Assembly (NCBI GenBank): GCA_019828565.1
Contig: JAHDYR010000012.1
Span: 1,550,001 to 1,614,000 of the forward strand
From: Carpediemonas membranifera
Lineage: Eukaryota > Fornicata
Direction: 5' to 3'
DNA length: 64,000 nucleotides
In this document: piece by piece, positions 1-9,296 of the stretch
Layout of the letters: the number at the start of each line of letters is the position of its first letter
Numbering within the stretch: the first letter of the stretch is position 1
Notes under the pieces: generated by a model
Seen by the model: only the letters and a program-made list of their open reading frames with translations
Databases searched by the model: none
What the model was told of the DNA's origin: nothing
Made by a program: the position numbers and the translations under genes

Positions 1-925
1 GGTTGTCATGGGACCGGCAGACGAAGTCTGGGCCGCGTTGGCCTGAGCCTGGCGCTCCTCAGCGGCGAACTTCGGGTGCTGAGGGCAGCGGTAGTCCTTG
101 TGCCAGCCCTGACAAAACTTGCAGGGTCTGGTAAGAGGCTGAGGAGCCTGCTGGCCCGAAGGGCGCTGACCCTGAGGTCTGGAGAGGTTGGGGCCCTGAG
201 GGCGCTGGCTGTTGGCAGGATGCGTAGGGCCTCGGCCCACACGCTTGACGTGGCCGGCTGGAGCCGGGACGTGGGCCTTCGGGCCCCTGGGGGGACCCTG
301 GCGGTCAAGGAACTTAGCCGCCTTGACCGCCGACTTGACTGTATCGTCGAAGGAGTCATCGCCCCATAGGAGCGAGATCCATCTCGTCTTAGTCTTCAGG
401 GCCTTAGGCCGCTGGAGGGCGTCGATGAGCAGTCTGCTACAGAGCTGCTCAAAGCGGTGACGTCTGGAGGATACCTCCTCGTCCGTGGCGGCCTCGGGGA
501 GGTCCTCGCCCGGAGGAAGGGGAGTCGAAGAGACGCATCCGGTTTCGGAAGCTGGCGACCAGCACACGGGTTGCTCGCTCGATAGAACCCATGGCGGTGC
601 CGTTGGGGACATTACGGGTACTGTCCCAGTCAAGAGAGAGAGATGCTAGGTTATCTAGCAGGTCGATGACGTTGTCAGGAGTTACGAGCTTGCGCATCAG
701 AGTGGAGAGTTGATCAAGGGTAGCTCTCGTGAAATCGACGTCGGGGTATTGTGCTTGAAGTTCTGTGATGTCTTCGAGTGACAAGAAGTCCGTGGGAGCA
801 ACCTTGCTGTTCGTTGCAAGGAAAATCCTGCCCATACGCTCAAAGGCGTCGATACTCTCGATGGTTGCATCTTTCAGCTTGATAGTGGGGTAATTACCTG
901 TAACGGTGTTGATTGAAGTACTCAT
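1..925 (-). pseudogene. Element J gag polyprotein, frameshifted, runs off left edge
   Basis: Nucleocapsid-type gag of a Ty3/gypsy-like element on the minus strand, starting at the ATG at 923-925. About 135 residues read normally. A one-base frame change near 515-525, in a C-rich run, then moves the coding frame. The shifted frame continues through a proline-rich stretch to a zinc knuckle at about 85-123 (C-x2-C-x3-H-x4-C, CKFCQGWHKDYRC). The same shortened knuckle spacing occurs in element I, so J and I are probably related. No protease or RT is visible before the window edge. I call it a pseudogene because of the frame break, but a sequencing indel is possible. A 12-bp palindrome and a partial LTR lie directly upstream. 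Confidence 0.75.
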
Positions 926-930
926 GAACT

Positions 931-942
931 AGTTCTAGAACT
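931..942. other. Palindrome at the primer-binding position of element J
   Basis: AGTTCTAGAACT is a perfect 12-bp palindrome overlapping the terminal LTR base and lying where a tRNA primer-binding site would be expected, 5 bp upstream of the gag ATG. Confidence 0.7.
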
Positions 943-957
943 GAAGAGAGAATTCGT
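942..957 (-). repeat. Truncated 5' LTR end of element J
   Basis: The J LTR ends (minus strand) in CA next to the palindrome AGTTCTAGAACT at 931-942. Only about 16 bp remain before the sequence becomes the 3' end of the element A antisense gene. The remnant shares GAATTCGTTT with the LTR of element E. Confidence 0.5.
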
Positions 958-2071
958 TTACTTGGGGAAATCCGCATGGTTGGACCAAAGGTCAATCGTG
1001 GTCAAACCCACGTCACCCTTGATCCAGTCCTCGAGCTCAAAGTCGATCAGATACTCGCGAGCCACGCTGACGGCAGCGAGGGTCTCGTCCAGACCAGTGC
1101 AGGTAGGGGCAGTGTAGCCCGCGTACTGAACGTGAAGAATGAGTCGGCGGTCGGATCCAGCCGTCAGGATCTCGTGACCCAGCACGTCAAGGACCTCGTA
1201 CTCGCGCTCAGGGTCAGAGACCTGCATGGCCAGACCGAGCCGCTCCGGCAGGGACGGAAGCTCGTCCATGGCGCGGATGTTAGCGACCAGGGCGGCCCAG
1301 TGAGTGGCGGTGACTGAGACGTTCTCGCTACGCTCCCCCGTGGAGGAACAAGCGGTAGTAGTCTGGGGCGAGGGCCAAGACGGCGACCCGGTACAGGGTG
1401 CGGCGGGCCAGGCTCTGGCCGCAGCCGAGAGCGCGGGAGAGCGAGAACAGGGTCTCCGGGGTGACGTACCTGTTTGAGCCGTTGCCCTTGAGATCGAAAA
1501 CGCCGGCGTCAACGGCGTCGCGGACTATGCCGGAGTCGGTTTCGGCACGGCTGCGAGACGCCTCCCGCAGGAAGCGGAGCGCACGATGCTCTCGCTGGAG
1601 CTGGACCAGCAGGCCGGCTGACAGATCGAGCAAGCCGCCTGCGTCCTTGCTCCACAGCGTGCCGGTGGAGAGGTGATCGAAGATCCCCTCGAGGGGCACC
1701 TCAACGAAGTTAACGTAGCCAGCCAAGCACCGTCGAACCACATCGGCGAGCTGGTCTGCCTGCTTCGTGAAGCACCCCTCCATCACACCCCCCACCGGCA
1801 CACGGCAGAGCTCCCGAGCGGAAGTTGCCGGCACGGTGAAGATCCTAGGTAAGAAGAATAGAGGCGCACAAACCGCATCATGGGCATCTGGGAGGCATTC
1901 CCGCCGCTCTTGCGGATGGCCCTCTTCTGCAGGGCGCTCATCGTGCGGGCCTTATAGCGTTGCGTCCGAGCAATCGTCGCAAGGGCATTTTTCGAGCACC
2001 TTGCGATAATCGTCATCAGTTAACTCCATCGAAAGCTCACGAATTTGGTCGAGCGCACGCGTATCCGCCAT
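958..2071 (-). pseudogene. aORF family protein of element A, decayed copy
   Basis: Member of an unrecognised protein family found three times in the left block, always antisense to the retrotransposon that carries it. The N-terminus starts at the ATG at 2069-2071. A frameshift near 1965 and another near 1335 break the frame. A 29-nt segment at about 1840-1868 (starts GTTTGT, ends TTACCTAG) fits an intron at the position of the element C intron. Conserved landmarks shared with copies B and C are NFVEVPLEGIFDHLSTG, LALAPDYYRLF and SDPEREYEVLDVL, then LILHVQYAGY near the end. The stop codon comes from the LTR of element J. No known domain is recognised and function is unknown. Confidence 0.65.
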
Positions 2072-2226
2072 GTTTGGCCGCTTTTCCTCAGGAAAAAGCG
2101 ACATATCCTGCACTTTTCCCAAATGACGAATGGAAGTGCCCATAGTGATCCCCATGACGGACTATTCACAATATTTATATCTCAAACACAGTCCACGAGA
2201 CTTCTACCGTCCGTGGAGCAGTGCTT

Positions 2227-2328
2227 ATGATGTTGGTTAACTTTCGGTACAGCGCAGAACAAAAAGAGCCAGAACTCGCCAACGAAGCCGAATTGGGGCT
2301 CGAAAACCCCTTTTCGGGCACTGTGTAA
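2227..2328 (+). pseudogene. Remnant of the conserved small sense ORF of element A
   Basis: The peptide KEPELANEAELGLENPFSGTV, ending at TAA 2326-2328, resembles the start of the small sense ORFs of element B (8422-8619) and element C (10301-10468). It lacks their second half. The following 2329-2705 is noncoding 3' DNA of element A with nothing else I recognise. Confidence 0.45.
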
Positions 2329-2705
2329 GAATGGGGCGGATCAGCCCAACGTACCAGAACTTTCTGTATGAGCGATGGCGAAATGCCTAAAAATGCTCGG
2401 GGCCAGAATTCCCGAGTCGAGCGCGAGCCCCAGAGTGCCCGCGAGGGGGCGGGGCTGTGGTACGTCCTTTTTATACTTATACAGGAGCTCCTGAACCCAT
2501 ATCTTAATTAGCAGCGCTGCATAGATCTTTTCCGAATCTTTTTGATATCATCCTCGAATCTTTCGGTCACACCTTACTACGCGTAATACCTCACCTGGAG
2601 GTTGCAATAAGACGTAATCCCAGAAGTTGGTTGTCGTTATCCCGTCGATAATTCCAATAGTGGTTCGGCATGAGCGAGCGTAATCCCAAGTTCGATTGGT
2701 GGCTC

Positions 2706-2813
2706 TGTCAGCCATTTATATATGAGATACGTATTTGATACGGTCTTGATCCGTCCAGCTCGACACCCTTGTGTCGAGCTCTCTTTGTAAAGTCTTTTTC
2801 CTTAGTGATCACA
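2706..2813 (+). repeat. 5' LTR of element B (108 bp)
   Basis: Starts TG, ends CA, and is repeated at 9033-9140. Contains the inverted repeat GCTCGACACC / TGTCGAGC near its centre. Confidence 0.9.
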
Positions 2814-2824
2814 GTAAGCTTACT
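2813..2824. other. Palindrome at the primer-binding position of element B
   Basis: AGTAAGCTTACT, a perfect 12-bp palindrome starting at the last base of the 5' LTR. No tRNA-complementary TGG-type site is visible here. Confidence 0.8.
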
Positions 2825-2833
2825 TCCAAACTA

Positions 2834-3802
2834 ATGGATAAGGGACCTTTATGTACACAGCCTGAGATTCACGCAGTCCTCTCATTTGCCGAGAAATTGG
2901 ATAAGCATGTTCGCGCGGGCGGAAAGAGGCGCTTGCTTAAGCGACTCGGACCCGCGGTGACCTCATACTGCAAGGCGATGGGTACTGATATTACCAGAAA
3001 GTATCAGGCCGCAAAACATCACGATGATGGCTCCAAAAGAACGAAGCACGAACGCGAGGACATCGTATTCCAGGCGATTGTGGACATTGTTAAGCCCTCC
3101 GATGCGATCCTTGAGCGCCGCCTTTTCGACCTATCGACCACTGGTATCGATATTGGCCGCCTATCTCTCTATATCGACCGCTTCGCTTCCCGCCGCCGTC
3201 TCATTGCACCCACGGGCAAGGATTCAGTCCTTCGCGGCCAGTTTTTGCGCGGAATCCAAGACGAAACGCTCAGAGAGGAGGTTTCTCACGCCTCCAAGGG
3301 TCTGTCACTTGACGCGACCTTTTCGACCGCCCTCCTGACATGTAAGCGTCTGGAGGAAGCAATCAAGCTCACTTCAACGTCCAAGCCTGCCCCTGCTCAA
3401 GAGCGCGAACGCTCTAAGCAGTCCGCTGTCCGCAAACGCCCCCCGCGTGAGCAGCGCGAGCCTCAGGATCAGCCGCGCCAAGACAAGCGGCAGCAACACC
3501 AGCCCCGCCAGTATCAGACGCACTTCCACCAGCAAGGCCAACGTCACGGTCAGCGTCAGCAGCAGACGCAACACCACGGTCACCAGCGAGACATCGTATG
3601 CTTTAACTGCGGCAGGCCGAACCACCGCGCTTTCGAATGCACCAGAGAGAAGGCCGTGTGCGCGAAGTGCGGCAAGTCGGGGCACCTAGACAAGTTCTGT
3701 CAGGTAAACCCCAGATCATGCTTCTCTGTCTCTGTTTCTACGTCGGCGGCTGAAGGCCAGCGCTCCCCTACCCGTCGTGAGTGCCGTCGTCCCTATGGGT
3801 AG
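2834..3802 (+). CDS. Element B gag
   Basis: Structural gag, starting at the first ATG after the LTR (an in-frame GTG inside the LTR would add 21 residues). Helical capsid-like N-terminal half, then a Gln/Arg-rich basic stretch (about 3380-3590), then two standard CCHC zinc knuckles: CFNCGRPNHRAFEC and CAKCGKSGHLDKFC (C-x2-C-x4-H-x4-C, roughly residues 256-288). The last ~30 codons overlap the pol frame, which is +1 relative to gag and open from 3707, so pol is probably made by +1 frameshifting as in Ty3. Confidence 0.88.
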   Translation: MDKGPLCTQPEIHAVLSFAEKLDKHVRAGGKRRLLKRLGPAVTSYCKAMGTDITRKYQAAKHHDDGSKRTKHEREDIVFQAIVDIVKPSDAILERRLFDLSTTGIDIGRLSLYIDRFASRRRLIAPTGKDSVLRGQFLRGIQDETLREEVSHASKGLSLDATFSTALLTCKRLEEAIKLTSTSKPAPAQERERSKQSAVRKRPPREQREPQDQPRQDKRQQHQPRQYQTHFHQQGQRHGQRQQQTQHHGHQRDIVCFNCGRPNHRAFECTREKAVCAKCGKSGHLDKFCQVNPRSCFSVSVSTSAAEGQRSPTRRECRRPYG

Positions 3803-6797
3803 CGACGAATCTACCACATGGCACCGTGTCTTATTCGACTGTGGTGCTGACATTTCTCTTGTCAACCCGGCTTCCGCCAGAGCGGCCGAGCTCATTCCGA
3901 CGAAGCTCGCTGCACCCATTAAGATCAAGACTCCGGGTGGAACGATCGAGACTGATACGTGTTATGAGGTGCCGTTGAAGATGTGTAAGTCACCTTTCAC
4001 CCCGAAAGGTCTATCCACCACAGTCTCCGCGTATGGGGTTGACTGTGCTTATGATCTCCTCTTGTCATATCAGACCATGGTCGAGTGGGGTATTCTCCCC
4101 AGCTTGTGTGAACCGTCTCAGTCTGACAATGAAGACGCCTTGGAGCCTTTCGTGCCAGAGCCTGAGCCGCTCCAGGCGTATACTCTGTCTTCGGACTACA
4201 CTCTCACTCATGACCGCATCCTCGCAGCTTATGCTCATTGCTTTGATGCTAGAGAAGGGTTCTCAGCATTAGAGCCATACGACCTCGTACTCAAGGAGGA
4301 CCGCGTCGTCGCCACGAGATCCAATTACATACCGTACCAGAAGCAGGGCCTGTTCGACGAGCACGTCAACGAACTACTGTCGAAGAAATACATCGAGGCC
4401 AGCTTCTCGCCATACTCTTCTCCAGCATTGCTCGTCCCCAAGGGCAAGGACAAGACCAGGATGGTCGTAGACTTCCGCAGAATCAATGATTTGACCACGC
4501 CATTCGACTATCCGATCCCCGAGGTTAACACGTGCTTGACCAGGCTTGCTGGTGCCAAGGTCTTCGCCACTCTCGACCTCTCGAAAGGGTATCACCAGGT
4601 CGAGCTGACCGAGCGTTCTAGGCAATACACGGCGTTTATGACCCCCCGTGGGAAGTTCCAATACACCGGAATGCCGTTCGGCCTGAAGAACGCTGGCGCG
4701 CACTTTCAGTACGCGATTGAGCGCGGGTTCCAGGACCTCTTAGGCGACGCCTGCATTATATATATAGATGACATTATCATCTTTGGACGCTCGGAGCAGG
4801 AATATCTGGCCAACCTCGCTAAGGTGCTCCGCCGATGTGACGAGCTCAAGCTATCGTTGAACAAGGAGAAGTCGCATTTCGGCCTAGCCGAAGTGGAGTT
4901 CCTAGGATGGGTTGTGTCCGGCTCGGGTTTCCGGATTGCTCCAGACAGGATCCGCGATGTAGAAGGCCTGCGGCTACCGAAGACGAAGAAGGCCACGCAG
5001 GCCCTTATGGGATTCCTCAACTTTATGAGAGACTTTGTTCCTAACTTCTCCGAGCTTATCCGACCGTTAGCCCGGGCGGCAAGCGGCAAGGAGGCTCCGG
5101 ACGGATTACCTCAGGCAGAGGCGCTGGCCAAGGTTAAGGACCGCCTCTGCCACGCACCGGCACTCGAGCACTTTGACGTTTCGAAGGATCATGTGGTCAT
5201 GACAGACGCGTCTGATCTCGGGATCGGGGGTGTTCTCCTCCAGGACGGCAAGCCGGTGTGTTATATGTCCCACGCGTTCTCAGATGTGCAGACGCGTTGG
5301 AGCACGATCGAACAGGAAGCGTATGCGATTGTCACCGCCCTCCAGAGGTGGCGCCGTTTCCTGTGCTGGACGTCGTTTACTCTCCTCACTGACCACCGGA
5401 ACCTGGTCTACATGTCACGATCGTCTAACGCAAAAGTCCAGCGTTGGTACGAGTCAATCGCAGACCTAGACTTCACAGTGAAGCATGTGGCCGGGGTTGA
5501 CAACGGAGCGGCGGACGGGCTGAGTCGAGTCTTCTCCGCAACTGCCAGACAGGCAACAGCTACCGATGACGAGATCCAGGCAGCTCATATGCACGGCCAG
5601 GCCCACCTCCCGGTTTATACGACGGTAGAGTGGCTGAGATCTAACGGGCTCCGGGCTCCAGTGGATAGGGTAGCGCGGGTCATGGATCGTTGCCCCGTGT
5701 GCCAACTTACCGCCAAGCCGGCCGAGGCGTCCAGACCGTACCTCCACACGGCGAGCCTGCGACCGTTCCAGCGGGTAGCCATGGATACTATTGGCCCCCT
5801 ACCAGAGTCTCGCGGGAACAAGTTCATCTTAGTTATTATTGATATGGCCTCGCGGTGGACCGAGCTCGTCCCACTCAAGTCCACAAGGGCGGACGAAGCT
5901 GTGACTGCCTTCGTCAACGGATGGATTCTCCGGTACGGCGTGCCCAGAGTTCTACAGACAGACGGTGGCAAGCAGTTCGTCAACAAGCTATTCACAGATC
6001 TATCGGTGCGCGTAGGGTTTGCTACTCACGTCACCACCCCGTACCATCCACAGTCAAACGGCATTGTGGAACGGGCGAACAGCCGCATTGAGCGCATTTT
6101 ACGCAACAGGCAATACCAGCTTCGGAGCGAGTTGTGGTCAGACTCCCTCCCTGTCGCGCAGTATATCGTCAACGCGTCTCCCCACACCGCGACACGCTTA
6201 ACACCGGCCGAGGTCATCTTCGGTAGCGATTTCCGTGTCCCGGCAGACGTGATGATGGCAGACGTCCAGAGTATGGCTGGACAGCCCAGCAGTAATGTTC
6301 AAGCAGCTCAGTTAGCCCGAGACTTGGCAGAGGCGAGAATCAAGGTCATGCACCAAGATGCGCTAGACAAAGTGTCAGCAACGACACCTATCTCGTCCGA
6401 CTATGTGTTGGTCAAGTACCCGAATGGACCGCCGTCCAAGTTGGCGTCAGGATGGCGAGGGCCTATGAAGCTAGTGCGTCCTATCGTGAGGCAGAACCTC
6501 ACGGTGGGCTATGTCGTCAAGGATGTCAACACAAAGAAGGAGTTCCAAGTCGCCTCGGAGAGAGTTCGCGCCTTTATGGGTGAGTTGTCCGAGCAACGGG
6601 CTCAGGAACTCGCGGCAGTCACGCTCGGTGAATATCTGGTCGAGTCCATACTAGAGTCGACGAGTGAGGCCAGGATGAGAGACAGGAAGTTCCGGGTTAG
6701 ATGGCTGGGATATGAGCCGTCAGAGGACACATGGGAACCATATGGGAATGTCAAGGGTTGTGAAGCACTGGATGTATTCCTGGGAAGGGCCAAGTAA
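3707..6797 (+). CDS. Element B pol: protease, reverse transcriptase, RNase H, integrase, chromodomain
   Basis: Frame open from 3707 and overlapping gag by about 95 nt; no clear own start, so expressed by +1 frameshift (inference). Domains in order: protease with motif LFDCGADISLV (Cys in place of Ser/Thr of D-S/T-G); RT with LDLSKGYHQVEL, MPFGLKNAGAHFQ and the catalytic YIDDIIIFG; RNase H (TDASDLGIGGVLLQ, DHRNLVYM); integrase with CPVC of the zinc-binding region, MDTIGPL (Asp), LQTDGGKQF (Asp) and HPQSNGIVERANSRIERIL (Glu); C-terminal chromodomain (FRVRWLGYEPSEDTWEPYGN). The order and chromodomain identify a Ty3/gypsy chromovirus-like element. The stop is followed at once by AAATGG. The antisense gene ends 111 bp downstream. 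Confidence 0.95.
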
Positions 6798-6908
6798 ATG
6801 GCGCCCAGAGAGAGTCACAATCTGATTTATTCAATGGCACCAAGGCTGTCACCAAGCTCAAAGAAGATGCCGTCATGCTCCCAGCGCCGACGAACACGAC
6901 GCCATAAG

Positions 6909-8156
6909 TTATGCTCGTTGAGATAACGAGTGACAGGCATGGTGCGGCAAAAGATCCTGGGTCAGGAAGGTCAGTGACGGCAGCGGATAGCCCGAAAACT
7001 GGACGAGCAGGATGAACGACTCCTCCTGGCGGGCGTTCTCGTAGAGCTCGATGTGCTCTTTGACCTCCACCACACCGTACGCGGCGGACGTGTCCGTGAG
7101 CTGGAGCGTGAACAGCTCCTTGTTCATGGCAAGCTCCATAGCCGGGAGATGCTCAAGCCGGACACAGGTCCAATAGGCCCGAACGAAGTCGCGGGAGTGG
7201 GTGGCGGTCAGGCGCGAGGCACCGCGGTTCTCAGCCGCCATAAGCAGCGAGAACATGGCTGGGTGTCGGCCTGCCATCACCACGCGCTTGAAGAGGTCCA
7301 CCACCACATCACGAGAGACCGTGGCACCCGGCTCTCGAGTGCGCTTCAGCGCCAGGAGGGCTCCCTCAGCTGTGGCGACGTGGTTTGTGGCAAACCGGTC
7401 GCTCGTCCCGCCCTGGACCAGAGCCGCGGCTACGGCGCGAGTGTCTTGGACACCCTCCATGGAGCGCTGGAGAGCGCACCCGATGGCCGTCACCTCCGCG
7501 AACCGACGAAGGATGTCGGCAGAGACGTAAGCAGCCGTGACCTCGGTCATAGCGCTGCCGAAGAGCTTCCCGGTCTGAACTCGGTCGAGGAGGGCTGTGA
7601 AATTGACTTCGAAGCAGTTGGAGAAGCGAGCAGTGCTGATCTCCGCAAAGGTGGTGCGGAAGGTCTCGACCTGACGCTGCTCGCGTGCCGGAAGAGGTTC
7701 GGCGGGCTCGGTCGGCTCGGCGACGGTCACAATAGCCCTAGGGGTTTCGACATTGGCGCGGTAGCGGGTCTGTCGGTGGAATGGGCGGACAGGGACCTCT
7801 ACGACACGCTGGTTGAACTCAGCGCCCAGCTCACTCGTGCGGGTGATTGTGGTCTGAGCAGATTCGGGATGGCAGTCGGTGATGTGCCGTCCGGAGCGTC
7901 GAGGTCGGAGAACGGTGCGATCGGGAGCTGAACCAGCTTCTTGGTGCGAAATGGCATCACCATCGGTGTTCTCAGCGGTGTTTTCAGTGGATGGAGGCGT
8001 GTGAGAACCTTCAGTAGCTTCCTGGGAGCCGTCACCATTCAGCAGCTCGACATGCTTTCGCTTCAAGGCCTGAAGATCGGAGATGAGCACACCAGTAGGA
8101 TTGGCCGTCATATACTGGTCGATTGCAGCAAAGAGTTCCTCCTCTACGTTTGTCAT
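6909..8156 (-). CDS. aORF family protein of element B (415 aa), antisense to gag-pol
   Basis: Intact frame lying inside element B on the opposite strand, between the pol stop and the 3' LTR. I place the start at the ATG 8154-8156 because the longer frame upstream has no similarity to other copies. Residues about 1-110 are charged and low complexity; about 110-415 form the shared domain. It aligns with copies A and C at NCFEVNFTALLDRVQTGKLF and at RHPAMFSLLM. With copy A the C-terminal YGVVEVKEHIELYENARQEE and FILLVQFSGYP also match. No known domain, signal peptide or membrane segment is recognised. This copy needs no intron. Function unknown; its position resembles antisense or env-like accessory genes of some plant Ty3/gypsy elements. 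Confidence 0.7.
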   Translation of the reverse strand: MTNVEEELFAAIDQYMTANPTGVLISDLQALKRKHVELLNGDGSQEATEGSHTPPSTENTAENTDGDAISHQEAGSAPDRTVLRPRRSGRHITDCHPESAQTTITRTSELGAEFNQRVVEVPVRPFHRQTRYRANVETPRAIVTVAEPTEPAEPLPAREQRQVETFRTTFAEISTARFSNCFEVNFTALLDRVQTGKLFGSAMTEVTAAYVSADILRRFAEVTAIGCALQRSMEGVQDTRAVAAALVQGGTSDRFATNHVATAEGALLALKRTREPGATVSRDVVVDLFKRVVMAGRHPAMFSLLMAAENRGASRLTATHSRDFVRAYWTCVRLEHLPAMELAMNKELFTLQLTDTSAAYGVVEVKEHIELYENARQEESFILLVQFSGYPLPSLTFLTQDLLPHHACHSLSQRA

Positions 8157-8421
8157 AGCGCCGTTTGAAATCTGGGAGGCGTCCCAGATTTGATTTACAT
8201 GTATACATGAGTTATATAATCTCAGGAGGACACCCACCGCGCAAGTTACAGACGCTGAGCACGCCTGTATAGCCAATACTGGCCAAGGGACAGCCGTTCA
8301 CGTATTCTCTCGCGCGTTTTATGCCGAGACGAGATCTCGAGGAAAAGGGGAAGAAAACACCTCCAAGAAGTGATAATGGACAAAGTTTATACGAAGAACG
8401 TGGTTTTGATGTTGGTTATTC

Positions 8422-8619
8422 ATGATGGAGCTCGTATTCTGGGCACAAGAAGTCCGAGCGGAGACGAAGAGAAGAAAACTCCCGTATCTCGCCAAGGAAG
8501 CGGAATTGGAGCTAGTTAACTGCATTTTTGAAGCCTATGTAAGAAATAGCGGAAGAGGAGCACAAACCGCCAACTATTCCGAATCAAGCCGAATGCATGA
8601 CATAACCTGCACGGTTTGA
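8422..8619 (+). CDS. Small sense ORF of element B (65 aa)
   Basis: ATG start and TGA stop. Its second half aligns without gaps to the 55-aa ORF of element C (10301-10468): K.P.L..EA.L, then IF..Y, and an identical C-terminal CTV just before the stop. Element A keeps a decayed first half. Conservation of reading frame between diverged elements suggests it is a real peptide. It lies divergently about 265 bp from the antisense gene start. No domain recognised. Confidence 0.5.
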   Translation: MMELVFWAQEVRAETKRRKLPYLAKEAELELVNCIFEAYVRNSGRGAQTANYSESSRMHDITCTV

Positions 8620-9032
8620 TGCAATCAGACAGAACACTGGTATGTATCGACTACTAGGAGGGGCAGGATCCCCAGGTAAGATACCCATGACACAGCGCGC
8701 TTATTTAGTGGTACCACGAGTCTTTTCGAATCTGTAGAATCTTTGCGCAATCTAGAAAATCTTTAGAGAATTTCCGTGGGTGGACTCCACGCCGGGCGAT
8801 GGCTTAGGACGCTATGTCGTCAGCCTAGTCAACGGATACTATCCGGCGTACACGCAAGTCCCGTGTGCGCGACGGTCAGCCCTCTAAGTTGAACTTAGTT
8901 GGCATCCCCGGATCACTGGTCATTCCCCAGCGATCGACGGTTATAGGGTCAGCACTCTTGGGCTGTTCCCCCATGACCTGATTAACAATGGTATCCTTTT
9001 CGTGATGCTCTTAACAGAGCATGGGGGGGAAG
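8620..9032 (+). promoter_or_regulatory. 3' noncoding region of element B with conserved cis motifs and polypurine-type tract
   Basis: No gene. A block around 8670-8720 is conserved in element C (10535-10580): GGTAAG, then CAGCGCGCTTATTTA followed by the 10-bp palindrome GTGGTACCAC (8708-8717; 10569-10578 in C). The region ends with ATGGGGGGGAAG at 9021-9032, directly before the 3' LTR, the expected plus-strand primer (polypurine tract). Confidence 0.6.
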
Positions 9033-9140
9033 TGTCAGCCATTTATATATGAGATACGTATTTGATACGGTCTTGATCCGTCCAGCTCGACACCCTTGTG
9101 TCGAGCTCTCTTTGTAAAGTCTTTTTCCTTAGTGATCACA
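9033..9140 (+). repeat. 3' LTR of element B (108 bp)
   Basis: Direct repeat of 2706-2813, preceded by the G-rich tract and followed by the GCTC target duplication. Confidence 0.9.
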
Positions 9141-9212
9141 GCTCTAGCCCCACGTAATACCAGATGTTGGTTGTGGTGATGGCCGCGCGACTGCTTGGCC
9201 ATGGGGGGGAAG

Positions 9213-9296
9213 TGTAGTCAATATTAATATCTACCAATATCCCTGGGAGGGTCCAAACCTCTTTTTACTCGTAAACTCTTTCTCTTCCAAACCACA
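9213..9296 (+). repeat. 3' LTR of element A (84 bp)
   Basis: Preceded by ATGGGGGGGAAG (9201-9212), as in element B, and running TGTAGTC to AACCACA. The T-rich end (CTCTTTCTCTTCC) resembles the ends of the B and C LTRs. It interrupts the antisense gene of element C. Confidence 0.7.

Larger units (their letters stand above)
2706..9140 (+). mobile_element. Element B: complete Ty3/gypsy-type LTR retrotransposon with an antisense gene
   Basis: A 6435-bp element bounded by 108-bp direct repeats (2706-2813 and 9033-9140) that begin TGTCAGCC and end TGATCACA. It is flanked by the 4-bp duplication GCTC (2702-2705 and 9141-9144). Order: LTR, palindrome, gag, pol (protease, RT, RNase H, integrase, chromodomain), an antisense 415-aa gene, a 65-aa sense ORF, a G-rich tract, LTR. 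All three long frames are open and the LTRs matched over their whole length on reading, so this looks like a young, possibly active copy. Confidence 0.9.
958..9296 (+). mobile_element. Element A: 3' part of an LTR retrotransposon, interrupted by element B
   Basis: Only the region downstream of pol survives: the antisense gene (958-2071), a decayed small ORF (about 2227-2328), noncoding DNA to 2705, then, after the complete element B, 9141-9212 with a G-rich tract and the 3' LTR at 9213-9296. Its left end is cut by element J. Its 3' LTR lies inside the antisense gene of element C, so C was the older resident. Confidence 0.75.

Noticed and set aside
2814-2834. tRNA primer-binding site after the element B LTR
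   Set aside because: No TGG-start sequence complementary to a tRNA 3' end is visible; the position is taken by a palindrome.
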